64,000 nucleotides of DNA from Rouxiella sp. S1S-2 (GTDB taxonomy: Bacteria; Pseudomonadota; Gammaproteobacteria; Enterobacterales; Enterobacteriaceae), in assembly GCF_009208105.1 (NCBI RefSeq), contig NZ_WFKL01000001.1, forward strand, positions 4,464,001-4,528,000. The letters are read 5' to 3'. The notes beneath the pieces were generated by a model. It made no database searches and had not been told where the DNA came from. It worked only from the letters and a program-made list of their open reading frames with translations. Shown here one piece after another: positions 20,387 through 32,683 of this stretch (position 1 is its first letter; each line of letters opens with the position of its first letter). Made by a program: the position numbers and the translations under genes.

Positions 20387-21117
20387 TATCGACGCGCTTC
20401 ACGCATCAGCGCTTTCATTTCACTGACCGCACCGGCCAATCCATCAAAGACTGCCTGACCAATAATGGAATGGCCAATGTTCAGCTCGTGCATTTCCGGC
20501 AGTGCGGCAATCGGTTGAACGTTTTTATACGTCAGTCCGTGTCCGGCATTGACCTTTAATCCTTTCGACGCTGCATAGGTTGCCGCATGCTTGATGCGCT
20601 GAAACTCGGCTTCGCGATGAATGCCTTCAGGGGCTTCAGCATAGGCACCGGTGTGGATTTCGATGTAGGGCGCACCCACGGCAACCGCGGCGTCAATCTG
20701 GCGAACGTCTGGGTCGATAAACAGCGACACCAGGATCCCAGCTTCGGACAGGCGCTCTACGGCCACGGTCATTTTGTCTTTTTGACCGGCAACGTCAAGC
20801 CCGCCCTCTGTGGTCACTTCTTCACGTTTTTCAGGCACCAGGCAGCAAAAATGCGGTTTGATATCGCAGGCAATGCCGACCATTTCGTCGGTCACCGCCA
20901 TTTCGAGATTCATGCGCGTCTGAATAGTTTCACGCAAAATTCGCACATCGCGATCGGTGATGTGGCGGCGGTCTTCGCGCAGGTGCACGGTGATGCCGTC
21001 GGCGCCGGCCTGTTCGGAAACGAAAGCGGCCTGAACGGGATCCGGATACGCGGTACCGCGTGCGTTTCTCAAGGTAGCGATGTGGTCAATATTGACGCCC
21101 AACAGTAATTCAGCCAT
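20386..21117 (-). CDS. pdxJ: Pyridoxine 5'-phosphate synthase
   Basis: 243 aa TIM barrel with the conserved [17 protein letters not shown] start, HLREDRRHI and the C-terminal [18 protein letters not shown] phosphate-binding segments. It condenses 3-amino-acetone phosphate with deoxyxylulose 5-phosphate to form pyridoxine 5'-phosphate (vitamin B6). It lies 98 bp downstream of recO and is coupled to acpS. Confidence 0.96.
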   Translation of the reverse strand: MAELLLGVNIDHIATLRNARGTAYPDPVQAAFVSEQAGADGITVHLREDRRHITDRDVRILRETIQTRMNLEMAVTDEMVGIACDIKPHFCCLVPEKREEVTTEGGLDVAGQKDKMTVAVERLSEAGILVSLFIDPDVRQIDAAVAVGAPYIEIHTGAYAEAPEGIHREAEFQRIKHAATYAASKGLKVNAGHGLTYKNVQPIAALPEMHELNIGHSIIGQAVFDGLAGAVSEMKALMREARR

Positions 21118-21215
21118 GAAACACTCCTAAATTTGAGGTACCCAACAGGGTTCGAGACGCAGCAGGACTTAGCATATAGGCGGCAGTTTACACGCTATCG
21201 CGCGCACAGACAAAA

Positions 21216-21953
21216 TCAGTCGGCAGGATTTTCTGCAGAAGGGGAAGGTTTTTTTAATACAAACTGACGGAACAGCTCTCTGCTTTTCAATGGTTTACCG
21301 CCAAGGTAGGGCTTCAGCGCCATGCGAGTAAAACGTTTGGCCGCGCGCAACGTGTTGATGTCGGGAAATTCTCGGCTGGCCAGCGCTTTAAGGTCACGCC
21401 CGGTAAAACTGGCGTTATCCACCACCAGGCTGGCAATAAAGCCTTTCTCTTCACGATAGCGGTAGGTCATGGTTTCGCTGACCTCCTCACCGCTGCCCGC
21501 ACAGTGCAAAAAGTCTACGCCATAGCCAAGATTATGCAGCAATGCCAATTCAAACTGGCGCAGCGCCTGCTCGGGCGAAGTGCTGGCCGCGGCCAAATTT
21601 TGCAAACAGTGGAGATAATCGAAAAACAGCGAAGAGTAATTGGTTTCTTGCTCAAGGACGCGGGAGACCAGTTCGTTAACGTAAAGGCCGCTGTAAAGAA
21701 TAGAGCCTGAGAGGGGAAGCGCCAGCGAGACGGCTTCAGCATTGCGCAGAGTTTTCACTTCACCGCGCCCCGTCCAGCGGACCAGCAGCGGAGTAAAGGG
21801 CTGCAGGCAGCCCTTTAGATTCGACCGACGGCCACGCGCACCTTTTGCCAGTATGCGTACCCGTCCTTGCCCTTCAGTGAACAAATCCAGCAATAAACTG
21901 GTTTCACTGTAAGGTCGCCCATGCAAGACAAATGCTCGTTGCCAGCCTTCCAT
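21216..21953 (-). CDS. recO: DNA repair protein RecO
   Basis: 245 aa. The N-terminal OB fold is recognised by [25 protein letters not shown], followed by a helical body. RecO helps RecR and RecF load RecA on SSB-coated gaps. The single Cys in [16 protein letters not shown] shows that the zinc site is incomplete, as usual in enterobacteria. It starts 11 bp after era. Confidence 0.95.
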   Translation of the reverse strand: MEGWQRAFVLHGRPYSETSLLLDLFTEGQGRVRILAKGARGRRSNLKGCLQPFTPLLVRWTGRGEVKTLRNAEAVSLALPLSGSILYSGLYVNELVSRVLEQETNYSSLFFDYLHCLQNLAAASTSPEQALRQFELALLHNLGYGVDFLHCAGSGEEVSETMTYRYREEKGFIASLVVDNASFTGRDLKALASREFPDINTLRAAKRFTRMALKPYLGGKPLKSRELFRQFVLKKPSPSAENPAD

Positions 21954-21964
21954 AGGCGCAGACC

Positions 21965-23781
<1,817 letters not shown>

Positions 23782-24759
23782 TTATTGAATTCCACCAATA
23801 CGGCTTAAACGTATACCCGTTGGCCATTCGCCTTCTTGCTTCTTAAAGCTCATCCAAATACCTGACGCTCTGCCCACCAGATCTTTCTCTGGCACAAAGC
23901 CCCAATAACGGCTGTCGGCGCTGTTATCGCGGTTGTCACCCATCATGAAATAATGACCGGCGGGAACAACCCAAGTACCCAGAGGTTGACCTGGTTGCTG
24001 ATAATAGCCGCCTAACTGGTCGCGAGCACCGGGAACAATAAGAATATTATGAGTCACGTCACCCAGTGTTTCTTTACGACCCAGTAAACGAACGCCGTCT
24101 TGTGGAACGGGTGCGGAGGGAGCCGTTTCAAAGAAACCGCTGGTTGCCTCACTGCCAGAAGCCTGACCAAAGGTTTGTACAAAAGCGCTGGCTTCATTGG
24201 CGCTGTAGGTAATAGGCAAGGCTTTATCACAGACCTGGCCATTATTACACGCCGGTTGAACCGTCACTTCTTTGCTCACGGGGTCGTAGCTTACGCGGTC
24301 ACCCGGTAAACCTACCAAACGCTTAATATAATCCAGCTGCGGATTAAGCGGATATTTAAATACCACAACATCACCGCGCTTTGGCTCACCGGTCGGGATA
24401 AGCTTGGTCTGGGTAATCGGGTCTTTAAGACCGTAAGCGTATTTTTCGACCACAATGAAATCACCAATAAGCAATGTTGGCATCATTGAACCTGATGGAA
24501 TCTGGAAAGGTTCGTAAATAAAAGAACGAACAACAAATACCACCAGCAGCACCGGAAATACGGAAGCACAAGTTTCGACCCAGCCCGGCTGTTTTGCAGC
24601 CTTGTTGAGGATTTTCTCGTCAACCGCACCTGCCGTTTCGGCTTTCAAACGTGCGATTTTCTCCCGACGTGCAGGAGCCAGTTTAAAACGATCCAAACAC
24701 CAGATTATCCCAGACACCAGCGTTGCAATAGCCAGTATCAGGGCAAACATGTTAGCCAT
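23782..24759 (-). CDS. lepB: Signal peptidase I
   Basis: 325 aa with two N-terminal membrane segments. The catalytic Ser lies in IPSGSMMPTLLIGDF and the general-base Lys in YIKRLVGLPGDRV; the GDNRDNSADSRYWG box is intact. It removes Sec and Tat signal peptides on the periplasmic face. It sits 29 bp downstream of lepA. Confidence 0.97.
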   Translation of the reverse strand: MANMFALILAIATLVSGIIWCLDRFKLAPARREKIARLKAETAGAVDEKILNKAAKQPGWVETCASVFPVLLVVFVVRSFIYEPFQIPSGSMMPTLLIGDFIVVEKYAYGLKDPITQTKLIPTGEPKRGDVVVFKYPLNPQLDYIKRLVGLPGDRVSYDPVSKEVTVQPACNNGQVCDKALPITYSANEASAFVQTFGQASGSEATSGFFETAPSAPVPQDGVRLLGRKETLGDVTHNILIVPGARDQLGGYYQQPGQPLGTWVVPAGHYFMMGDNRDNSADSRYWGFVPEKDLVGRASGIWMSFKKQEGEWPTGIRLSRIGGIQ

Positions 24760-24788
24760 TCCTACTCCTTGACCTATTTCTCAAAGAC

Positions 24789-26588
24789 TTACTTGCTGTC
24801 TTTACCTACGTGCAGAATCGCAAGGAACGCTTCCTGTGGTAACTCAACGTTACCCACTTGCTTCATGCGCTTCTTACCATCTTTCTGTTTCTGTAAGAGT
24901 TTCTTCTTACGGCTAACGTCGCCGCCGTAGCACTTGGCCAACACGTTTTTACGCAGCTGTTTCACGGTCGCACGGGCAATAATGTGGTTGCCGATAGCCG
25001 CCTGAATGGCGATATCAAATTGCTGACGCGGGATCAGCTCTTTCATTTTTTCGACCAGATCGCGACCACGATAATGCGAGTTGTCGCGGTGGGTTATTAG
25101 TGCCAGGGCATCAACGCGCTCACCGTTGATTAAAACATCAACACGTACCATGTCAGAAGTCTGGAATCGTTTGAAATTGTAATCAAGAGACGCATAGCCG
25201 CGTGAGGTAGATTTCAGGCGGTCGAAGAAATCCAGCACCACTTCTGCCATCGGGATTTCATAGGTCAGCGCAACCTGGTTACCGTGGTAAACCATGTTGG
25301 TCTGCATGCCGCGCTTCTCGATACACAGGGTGATCACGCTGCCCAGATACTCCTGCGGCATCAGCATGTGACACTCGGCGATGGGCTCGCGCAGCTCTTC
25401 GATATTATTCAGCGCTGGCAGCTTGGACGGGCTGTCAACGTACACAGTTTCGCCAGCGGTGGTAACAACTTCATACACAACCGTGGGTGCCGTGGTGATG
25501 AGTTCGAGGTCATATTCGCGCTCAAGACGTTCCTGAATGATTTCCATGTGCAGTAAGCCCAGGAAACCACAGCGAAAGCCGAAGCCCAGCGCGGTCGAAC
25601 TTTCTGGCTCATAGAACAGTGACGCGTCGTTGAGGCTCAGTTTACCCAGCGCATCACGGAAGTTTTCATAGTCGTCAGAGCTGATGGGGAACAGGCCGGC
25701 GTAAACCTGGGGTTTAACCTTTTTGAAGCCCGGCAGCGCTTTCTCAGCAGGCTGGCGAGCCAGAGTCAGCGTATCGCCGACCGGTGCGCCAAGAATGTCT
25801 TTAATAGCACAAACTAACCAGCCTACTTCACCGCAGTGCAGCACGTCTTTGTCGACACGCTTAGGGGTAAAGATGCCCAGACGGTCGGCGTTGTACGTCT
25901 GCCCGGTGCTCATGACTTTAATCTTGTCACCTTTGCGCATGGTGCCGTTTTTAATACGCACCAGTGACACAACGCCGAGGTAGTTATCAAACCAGGAATC
26001 GATGATAAGCGCCTGCAAAGGAGCTTCAGGGTCGCCTTCAGGCGCCGGGATATCACGCACCAGACGCTCAAGAATGTCAGGAACACCCACGCCGGTTTTG
26101 GCAGAACAGCGCACGGCGTCGGTTGCATCGATGCCGACGATATCTTCAATTTCCTGCGCCACGCGGTCAGGATCGGCAGCCGGCAGGTCAATTTTGTTCA
26201 GAACCGGCACAACCTCAAGATCCATCTCCATCGCGGTATAGCAGTTGGCCAGCGTCTGGGCCTCTACACCCTGTCCGGCATCAACCACCAGAAGAGCACC
26301 CTCACAGGCCGCCAGAGAGCGAGAAACTTCATAGGAGAAATCAACGTGACCCGGGGTGTCGATAAAGTTGAGGTGATAGGTTTCACCGTTGAGCGCTTTG
26401 TAATCCAGCGTAACGCTCTGTGCCTTGATGGTAATGCCGCGCTCACGTTCGAGATCCATGGAGTCAAGGACCTGAGCAGCCATTTCACGATCAGACAACC
26501 CACCGCAGATTTGGATAATACGGTCAGAAAGTGTCGACTTGCCATGGTCAATGTGGGCAATAATGGAGAAGTTTCTTATGTTCTTCAT
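24789..26588 (-). CDS. lepA: Elongation factor 4
   Basis: 599 aa. G1 is [10 protein letters not shown]2 RGITIKAQ, G3 DTPGH and G4 NKID, followed by domains II, III and V and the LepA-specific C-terminal domain ending LHVGKDSK. It is a ribosomal GTPase that acts under ionic stress and in initiation. It is in a unit with lepB. Confidence 0.97.
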   Translation of the reverse strand: MKNIRNFSIIAHIDHGKSTLSDRIIQICGGLSDREMAAQVLDSMDLERERGITIKAQSVTLDYKALNGETYHLNFIDTPGHVDFSYEVSRSLAACEGALLVVDAGQGVEAQTLANCYTAMEMDLEVVPVLNKIDLPAADPDRVAQEIEDIVGIDATDAVRCSAKTGVGVPDILERLVRDIPAPEGDPEAPLQALIIDSWFDNYLGVVSLVRIKNGTMRKGDKIKVMSTGQTYNADRLGIFTPKRVDKDVLHCGEVGWLVCAIKDILGAPVGDTLTLARQPAEKALPGFKKVKPQVYAGLFPISSDDYENFRDALGKLSLNDASLFYEPESSTALGFGFRCGFLGLLHMEIIQERLEREYDLELITTAPTVVYEVVTTAGETVYVDSPSKLPALNNIEELREPIAECHMLMPQEYLGSVITLCIEKRGMQTNMVYHGNQVALTYEIPMAEVVLDFFDRLKSTSRGYASLDYNFKRFQTSDMVRVDVLINGERVDALALITHRDNSHYRGRDLVEKMKELIPRQQFDIAIQAAIGNHIIARATVKQLRKNVLAKCYGGDVSRKKKLLQKQKDGKKRMKQVGNVELPQEAFLAILHVGKDSK

Positions 26589-27143
26589 TTATAAATGATT
26601 TTCTCTGATTAATAGCGCTTAAAGCTTTTTCATGGACACAGCATTGGACTAAACGCCCAATCTGCCCACGCAAATATGGGCGCATCTTACACTGTATGCG
26701 GGTTACACGAAAGGATGCGATAGCGTTACCACGATTCTGGCGAAGTGAATCGCGGCGGTAAAAATCGATGAGGCTTCGTGTAGAAGGATACTTTCGAAGC
26801 TAGGTGCAAGCCGCGAGCAGATTATTGAGGCGATTTTACAGCTTTTGTTCTACGCCGGTGCTGCCGCTGTGCGTAATGCGTTGATGAATATTCGCGATAT
26901 TATCGGCGAAATAATGACGCAGATAAATAATATCAATCTGAATTATTGAGTTAGCGAATTCACTTTTCGTGCTTTACACCAAGCCTTTTTCAGTTTAGGA
27001 AAATGCTCATTTACTGGACGGGGGAAATACAATTAACTGATTGTTATAAAAATAAATTTTTGTGATACATAACTCATATTTTTCTTTAAATAATTTTAAC
27101 TATTTACAATCTTTATTATTCAATCGGTCACAAGGTTAATGTC
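26589..27143. other. Long intergenic region behind lepA
   Basis: 555 bp where E. coli has lepA and rseC almost adjacent. It must contain the leftward lepA promoter and the promoter of the rightward membrane-protein gene; 26950-27143 is very AT-rich. The only coding trace is the decarboxylase remnant described separately. Confidence 0.6.
26770..26949 (+). pseudogene. Carboxymuconolactone decarboxylase-family remnant
   Basis: The plus strand from about 26790 to the stop at 26947 reads LSKLGASREQIIEAILQL then LFYAGAAAVRNALMNIRDI, the second helical half of a CMD/AhpD-like domain. No start codon or N-terminal half with the CMD Cys pair can be found upstream, so it is a truncated relic. Its presence explains part of the unusually long lepA upstream gap. 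Confidence 0.6.
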
Positions 27144-27965
27144 ATGATCAATGAAGGTCGGCTGCTTAGCCGGCATGGCTTTGCAAGAGTAAATTCATGG
27201 GTAACCATGGTTCTCGCTACGCTGTTGATGGTAGCGGGAGCCGTGCAGCTAGTGATTTTGCTCACGTTTGGAAAAAACGGCTATTTCGGCCAGCACACTA
27301 TTCTTATGTCGACTATTTTCAGCATTTCGCTGGGAATACTGCTGATTATTTTACGCCAATTTATTAAACCCCGACAAATATTCCAACTCTATGAAAATGG
27401 CGTATTGGTCATTTCAAAACCGGATAATAAAAATAAATTTATTCCATTCGAGACAATTAACGACATCTATCGTTACCGCTCCGGAAAATATACCAGAAAG
27501 ATATTAAATACCATGGCCTTCCGCGAAAGCTCAGATAAACCCTGGTACAAAATATCGCCCAATATTGCGCACGCAGATCGGCTAATTGAAGTCATTAAAA
27601 ATGAGCAATTATTACTTCGTGGGCCTCAGGCGTTGAATACGCTCGCACAGGGAGGCGCGGTTGGTTTTAGCTATCTGACTGAGAGTAAAAGTAAGATACG
27701 CCGCTTTCTGCGCGGTAACTTTTTGATGATGAATGAGAAGAAATTGCAGCTCTCCGCCCGCTCTCTGGACTGCGATGACGGCCACCATATTGCAATCGGG
27801 GAAGTTCACTTTATCAGCGGCGGCAGCAACAGCCAGACGATAAAACTGCTAGACATGCACGGCAGATCGCTATTCTCAGTCGCTTATACGTCGTTATTCA
27901 GTGCAGATTTGTTTATCGCACTTATTGAGCACATGATTCAAAACCGCATCCCGATACGGGGTTAA
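27144..27965 (+). CDS. Membrane protein of unknown function
   Basis: 273 aa. Two membrane segments (about 19-40 and 52-74) are followed by about 200 soluble residues in which two similar modules, each starting with a strand-rich block (IFQLYENGVLVISK; LQLSARSLDCDDG), suggest PH-like or bacterial-PH folds. No family name can be given safely. It is inserted between lepA and rseC, facing rseC, and has its own AT-rich promoter region. Confidence 0.7.
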   Translation: MINEGRLLSRHGFARVNSWVTMVLATLLMVAGAVQLVILLTFGKNGYFGQHTILMSTIFSISLGILLIILRQFIKPRQIFQLYENGVLVISKPDNKNKFIPFETINDIYRYRSGKYTRKILNTMAFRESSDKPWYKISPNIAHADRLIEVIKNEQLLLRGPQALNTLAQGGAVGFSYLTESKSKIRRFLRGNFLMMNEKKLQLSARSLDCDDGHHIAIGEVHFISGGSNSQTIKLLDMHGRSLFSVAYTSLFSADLFIALIEHMIQNRIPIRG

Positions 27966-28092
27966 GTCCCAGGACAAACAGAGGTTGAAGAGTTAAAAGC
28001 GCCCGCCATTGATTAGTTCAACGGGACGCTTTTGCAGATGCAGTGTAGTGTAGTGTTTAGGGGGAGAAAACGTTGGGCAGAGAAGACAGTAT

Positions 28093-28566
28093 TTAAATAC
28101 TTTTGCTTTCAGGTTGAAAACGGAACGCGTTTGGCGGCAAACCTACCTGCAAGATAACCGGTTGATAGGCTGATTTCTCGGAAACTTTAGCCGCGAAATA
28201 GCGCGCAACCCCGAAACCCACCAAACCACCCACTATCGCCCCAATCAGGGCAAAAACATCAGCCTTAAACATCCACTGCAGCATCCCACCACCGAAAATC
28301 ACACCAAACAGCGGCGTCATGTACACCAGCAGAGCAGAACGCAGCAAACTGCCTTCCATTATTCCCAGCTCAACTTTCTGACCTGGTTCAAGCTGCTCGA
28401 CACTATGCACCTGCAAGTTATGCTCGGTTTGCGGACCAAGTTCATTGAGAACGCGGGAACCACAACCTGAACGCGAATGACAGCTGCTGCATCCTGCCTG
28501 CGTTTCACAACGCAGTTCTGCAACGCCATTTTGCCACGAAATCACCGTAGCCCATTCTTTCATCAT
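28093..28566 (-). CDS. rseC: Sigma-E modulator RseC / SoxR reducing factor
   Basis: 157 aa with the four-Cys region CETQAGCSSCHSRSGCGS near residues 20-37 and two membrane segments (about 78-98 and 103-123). E. coli RseC works in the Rsx complex that reduces SoxR and has a mild positive effect on sigma-E. It is the last gene of rpoE-rseA-rseB-rseC, 40 bp after rseB. Confidence 0.93.
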   Translation of the reverse strand: MMKEWATVISWQNGVAELRCETQAGCSSCHSRSGCGSRVLNELGPQTEHNLQVHSVEQLEPGQKVELGIMEGSLLRSALLVYMTPLFGVIFGGGMLQWMFKADVFALIGAIVGGLVGFGVARYFAAKVSEKSAYQPVILQVGLPPNAFRFQPESKSI

Positions 28567-28605
28567 CGTCGTTACCCTGCCCGTTACCCGGAAAATTCGG
28601 ACCTG

Positions 28606-29562
28606 TTACTGTCCAGAGAACACAATACTATCAGAAATGCGCTTGGCTGTGGAAGGCGGTAGCTCGCCAACCAGGGTAATTTCATTGCCGTTGCGCACTT
28701 CAGTCTGTACGGTTCTTCTGCCCTGCCGAACGATTTGTTCAGAGGTCACGCTATTGGTCGGGTTCACGTTAATTGAGAAGCTGAAAACGCCGTCACTGAA
28801 AAGTCGCGATTCGATGTTAACCGGTAGATTAGGCAAGTTACGTTTGCTGCGAGAAACCTCTTTGACGCCCTCAGGCAGCCATTTCGGGCTCCAGCTAAAC
28901 TGCGCAGTGCTGCTTTCGGGAATGCTGAGCACCGGCGGTAAATTGGCTTTTTCGATTCCATTGAAGGCTTCAGCAACACCAGGGTCGACGGTCAAGGAGA
29001 TCACGCGGAACTGCTCAAGCGTTTCGCCGTCTTTATCGAGAAGATCGACACGCAAAGGCAGTTTGTCTTGCTCGTCTATCCAGATGATAAAGCTGAAACG
29101 GGTGCCATCACGTGAAACCACGCGGATTACCTGGCTTGTACGGTCTGCAGCGCGAGCTCGTCCTACGGCGATAAAATCGTAGTATTTAGAAAGCTTGGCA
29201 ATATCACTAAAAGCAAGTTCAGGCAGTGAATCAACAATATGATCACCAGCCAGCGTGAACGGCTGGAGTCCGCTCTCGAAATAGCTAATGTCGTTCCCGC
29301 GTTGCACAACTTCGCGACGAGGGCCGTCCATCAGGAGCAGATCACCGAGCTGCTTTCCATCCGTTTTAGCGTGACGATAGCGATATGAATCAATGCCTTG
29401 CTTCGTAATACTGATAAAGGCGAGTTCATAATCCAATGATTGACTGGCAGCACTCATTTGTTGCAATAACGCCTCGGGAGAAGGTTGACTCTCGGCCGAG
29501 GCGGTATGAATTGCAAACAAACTGCTTGTCAGTAGAGAAACAGCATACAAAAATTGCTTCAT
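28606..29562 (-). CDS. rseB: Periplasmic sigma-E regulator RseB
   Basis: 318 aa with a Sec signal peptide (about residue 23). It has the LolA-like N-terminal domain and a smaller C-terminal domain. RseB binds the periplasmic part of RseA and shields it from DegS until lipopolysaccharide intermediates release it. Its start abuts the rseA stop by one base. Confidence 0.93.
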   Translation of the reverse strand: MKQFLYAVSLLTSSLFAIHTASAESQPSPEALLQQMSAASQSLDYELAFISITKQGIDSYRYRHAKTDGKQLGDLLLMDGPRREVVQRGNDISYFESGLQPFTLAGDHIVDSLPELAFSDIAKLSKYYDFIAVGRARAADRTSQVIRVVSRDGTRFSFIIWIDEQDKLPLRVDLLDKDGETLEQFRVISLTVDPGVAEAFNGIEKANLPPVLSIPESSTAQFSWSPKWLPEGVKEVSRSKRNLPNLPVNIESRLFSDGVFSFSINVNPTNSVTSEQIVRQGRRTVQTEVRNGNEITLVGELPPSTAKRISDSIVFSGQ

Positions 29563-30209
29563 TACTGCGTTTGCGTTCCTAATGACTGGTTACCTGGGAC
29601 TTGAATAGCGGCCTGCTGTGGAGCAGTTGAGTCCAGCTGAAGCTGATCGGAATGCAATCTGCGCTGCAACTCATAATCCTGCAGAATAGCGTTAATGCGT
29701 TTACGCTGCTCTTGCATGTTCTGCGGCCCGCTTGCGGTGCTGCCTTCGTTCGGCACGCCGAAGCTAACAGGCGAGGCTTTGCCCATCATTGGCAATGTGT
29801 TAAATGCGGGTGTTTCGGGCGATGCACCGGTCGCATCTGACTGACCATAGTGCTGCACGCCAACGATAACGGCCAAAGACACACAGGCGGCAACGCCAAT
29901 CTGCGTAATCTGGCTGGCCCAAGGGCGAACTTTGTGCCAGAAAGGCATCTTTTGCCAGGTATGTGGCAAAGGTTGCGATTCTTTAGTCGCGCCAGGAACA
30001 AGTTTGGCAGGTTCATTTGCCAAAGCAGCAGCGACTCTATCAGCGATATCCAGATGCACAACGTTGCCCATATCACCGCGCATAGTGTCGCGGATCAAAT
30101 GGTAACTTTGCCAACTTTCCTGGAGCGTTTTATCGTTTGAAAGCGAACTTAACAGTTCGGAATCAACCGATTCACCATCCATCAGAGCTGAAAGCTTTTC
30201 TTTCTGCAT
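29562..30209 (-). CDS. rseA: Anti-sigma-E factor RseA
   Basis: 215 aa. The N-terminal cytoplasmic anti-sigma domain begins MQKEKLSALMDGE, one membrane segment follows (about 95-115, GVAACVSLAVIVGVQHYG) and the rest is periplasmic. DegS and RseP cleave it in envelope stress to free RpoE. Confidence 0.95.
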   Translation of the reverse strand: MQKEKLSALMDGESVDSELLSSLSNDKTLQESWQSYHLIRDTMRGDMGNVVHLDIADRVAAALANEPAKLVPGATKESQPLPHTWQKMPFWHKVRPWASQITQIGVAACVSLAVIVGVQHYGQSDATGASPETPAFNTLPMMGKASPVSFGVPNEGSTASGPQNMQEQRKRINAILQDYELQRRLHSDQLQLDSTAPQQAAIQVPGNQSLGTQTQ

Positions 30210-30239
30210 GCCTAAATACCCTTTAAGTGTCCGCCATCG

Positions 30240-30815
30240 CTAACGCTGAATCAGCGGTTGAACTTTATTATCAATAGCTTCTCGAGCACGGAAAATACGG
30301 GATCTCACCGTGCCCACCGGGCAATCCATGATGGCGGCTATCTCTTCATAGCTCAAACCATCCAACTCCCTGAGAGTAATTGCCATCCGCAAATCTTCAG
30401 GAAGCGCTTCAATAGTCCGAAAAACAATCTGTCTCAACTCTTCTGACAACATTAAGTTCTCAGGGTTCGATATTTCTTTTAGTGCACCACCACTTTCGAA
30501 GTTTTCAGCATCTATTGCATCCACATCGCTAGAGGGAGGGCGTCGGCCCTGCGCAACTAAGTAGTTCTTCGCCGTGTTGACGGCAATTCTATATAACCAG
30601 GTGTAAAAAGCGCTATCCCCACGAAATGACTCCAGTGCGCGATAGGCCTTTATAAAGGATTCCTGAACCACATCGGGAACATCGCCCTGTGGAACGTAGC
30701 GGGAAACAAGGCTCGCCACTTTATGCTGGTAGCGAATAACCAGTAAATTGAACGACTTTTGATCACCTTTCTGGACCCGCTCGACCAGAACCTGATCTGC
30801 TAACTGCTCGCTCAT
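30240..30815 (-). CDS. rpoE: RNA polymerase sigma-E factor
   Basis: 191 aa, identical in length to E. coli RpoE. Region 2 (YQHKVASLVSRYVPQGDVPD; AFYTWLYRIAVNTAKN) and region 4 (LRELDGLSYEEIAAIMDCPVGTVRSRIFRAR) are intact. It directs transcription of envelope-stress genes. It is coupled upstream to the rseD leader ORF and driven by a sigma-E-type promoter. Confidence 0.97.
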   Translation of the reverse strand: MSEQLADQVLVERVQKGDQKSFNLLVIRYQHKVASLVSRYVPQGDVPDVVQESFIKAYRALESFRGDSAFYTWLYRIAVNTAKNYLVAQGRRPPSSDVDAIDAENFESGGALKEISNPENLMLSEELRQIVFRTIEALPEDLRMAITLRELDGLSYEEIAAIMDCPVGTVRSRIFRAREAIDNKVQPLIQR

Positions 30816-30877
30816 CCGAGGTAATCTCTCCCCAAAGCTATCTCCACGCTAAAAGTCGTACTGCCAGCTTTCATCAT
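30812..30877 (-). CDS. rseD: RseD leader peptide
   Basis: 21 codons starting ATGATG after AGGAAAATA and ending LGRDYLG, which matches the end of E. coli RseD (LGRLYLG). Its TGA overlaps the rpoE ATG (ATGA). In E. coli translation of rseD couples to rpoE and gives CsrA-dependent control. This one is much shorter at the N-terminus than the E. coli peptide. Confidence 0.65.
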   Translation of the reverse strand: MMKAGSTTFSVEIALGRDYLG

Positions 30878-30900
30878 TATTTTCCTGAGCAAGTACTGCT

Positions 30901-30927
30901 TGGAGTTTAAACAGAATGTTAAGTTCC
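30901..30927 (-). promoter_or_regulatory. Sigma-E promoter of the rpoE operon
   Basis: GGAACTT (30921-30927, minus strand) is followed after 16 bp by TCCAA, fitting the sigma-E -35/-10 pattern. It lies 24 bp upstream of rseD and would give autoregulation. Confidence 0.7.
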
Positions 30928-31029
30928 ATAAAACAAAAAGTTTTTTAAACCGATGATTGTGCTCGTGGCTTTTGCCAGTCCATTTAGGCTAACATGAATT
31001 TCCTTCTTCTTCTGCAAACATCATACGTT

Positions 31030-32628
31030 ATGCAACCTTCATCCGACTTTGTTAGTGATGTATTGATTATAGGAAGTGGTGCCGCCGGCCTTTCATTAGC
31101 ATTACGCCTCGCAGACCACTGTAAAGTCACGGTATTGAGCAAGGGGCCACTCAATGAGGGCTCCACGTTCTACGCACAAGGCGGTATAGCGGCCGTTTTT
31201 GATGAAACAGACAGCATTGACTCCCACGTTGACGACACGCTTATCGCAGGCGCAGGACTGTGCGATAAGGAAGCGGTCGAATTCATCGCCAGTAATGCCA
31301 AGCACTGCGTGCAGTGGCTAATCAATCAGGGCGTTTTGTTTGACACTGAAACCAGCGACAGTACCGAACGTTATCATCTCACGCGAGAAGGCGGCCACAG
31401 CCATCGGCGTATTCTGCATACTGCTGATGCAACTGGCAAAGAAGTAGAAACCACGCTGGTAGGTAAAGCAAGAGCCCACCCCAATATTAGCGTAAAAGAG
31501 CGCTATAACGCGGTTGACCTTATTACTTCAAGCAAACTGGGCCTGCCCGGTACACAGCGGGTTGTTGGCGCCTACGTATGGAATCGCGATATTGAGCAGG
31601 TCGAAACGATGCGCGCCAAATCGGTGGTGCTGGCGACCGGCGGGGCTGCCAAAGTCTATCAATACACCACCAATCCCGACGTTGCCTCAGGTGACGGCAT
31701 CGCCATGGCCTGGCGTGCGGGTTGTCGAGTCGCCAATCTCGAATTCAACCAGTTTCACCCAACCTGCCTTTACCATCCTCAGGCACGCAATTTTCTACTG
31801 ACAGAGGCGCTGCGCGGTGAAGGCGCATACCTCAAGCGCCCTGACGGCACGCGCTTTATGCCCGATTTCGACCCGCGTGGCGAGCTGGCACCGCGTGACG
31901 TAGTGGCTCGCGCTATCGATCACGAGATGAAACGGCTCGGCGCCGACTGCATGTATCTGGATATCAGCCATCGCCCGCCTGAATTCATCAAACATCACTT
32001 CCCGATGATTGACGAAAAACTGCTTTCATTAGGCATTGACCTGACCCGGGAGGCGATCCCGATAGTGCCTGCTGCACACTACACCTGTGGCGGCGTGATG
32101 GTGGACCAACACGGCAGAACGGATCTTGATGGGCTGTATGCCATTGGTGAAGTCAGCTATACCGGGTTGCACGGCGCGAATCGCCTGGCGTCTAACTCAT
32201 TGCTCGAGTGCCTGGTGTATGGCTGGTCAGCGGCCGAGGATATTTTACAGCGCCTGCCGAACATCAAAATGCCCAAAAGCCTGCCGCCATGGGACGAAAG
32301 CAAGGTAGATGACTCAGACGAAAAAGTGGTTATACAGCACAACTGGCACGAGCTGCGGCTATTTATGTGGGACTACGTCGGTATTGTTCGTACCACCAAA
32401 CGTCTGGAACGCGCACTGCGCCGCATCACTACCCTGCAGCTGGAAATTGACGAATATTATGCCAATTTCCGTATCTCAAATAATTTGCTGGAGCTGCGTA
32501 ACCTGGTTCAGGTAGCTGAGCTCATCGTACGCAGTGCCATGGCAAGGAAAGAGAGTCGCGGCTTGCACTTCACGCTTGACTATCCAGACTTGCTCGAACA
32601 CTCACAGCCGACGATTTTACAACCATGA
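31030..32628 (+). CDS. nadB: L-aspartate oxidase
   Basis: 532 aa flavoprotein. The FAD dinucleotide motif [20 protein letters not shown] is at about residues 10-29, and the [11 protein letters not shown] and [12 protein letters not shown] blocks carry substrate-binding Arg and His. It oxidises aspartate to iminoaspartate, the first step of NAD synthesis. The start at 31030 aligns with E. coli NadB; an ATG at 30994 with a better ribosome site would add 12 hydrophobic residues. Divergent from rpoE. Confidence 0.95.
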   Translation: MQPSSDFVSDVLIIGSGAAGLSLALRLADHCKVTVLSKGPLNEGSTFYAQGGIAAVFDETDSIDSHVDDTLIAGAGLCDKEAVEFIASNAKHCVQWLINQGVLFDTETSDSTERYHLTREGGHSHRRILHTADATGKEVETTLVGKARAHPNISVKERYNAVDLITSSKLGLPGTQRVVGAYVWNRDIEQVETMRAKSVVLATGGAAKVYQYTTNPDVASGDGIAMAWRAGCRVANLEFNQFHPTCLYHPQARNFLLTEALRGEGAYLKRPDGTRFMPDFDPRGELAPRDVVARAIDHEMKRLGADCMYLDISHRPPEFIKHHFPMIDEKLLSLGIDLTREAIPIVPAAHYTCGGVMVDQHGRTDLDGLYAIGEVSYTGLHGANRLASNSLLECLVYGWSAAEDILQRLPNIKMPKSLPPWDESKVDDSDEKVVIQHNWHELRLFMWDYVGIVRTTKRLERALRRITTLQLEIDEYYANFRISNNLLELRNLVQVAELIVRSAMARKESRGLHFTLDYPDLLEHSQPTILQP

Positions 32629-32683
32629 ATTCCCTGACCTCAGATTTAAATCAAAAATGAATCGGAAAGAAATCAGGAATAAC

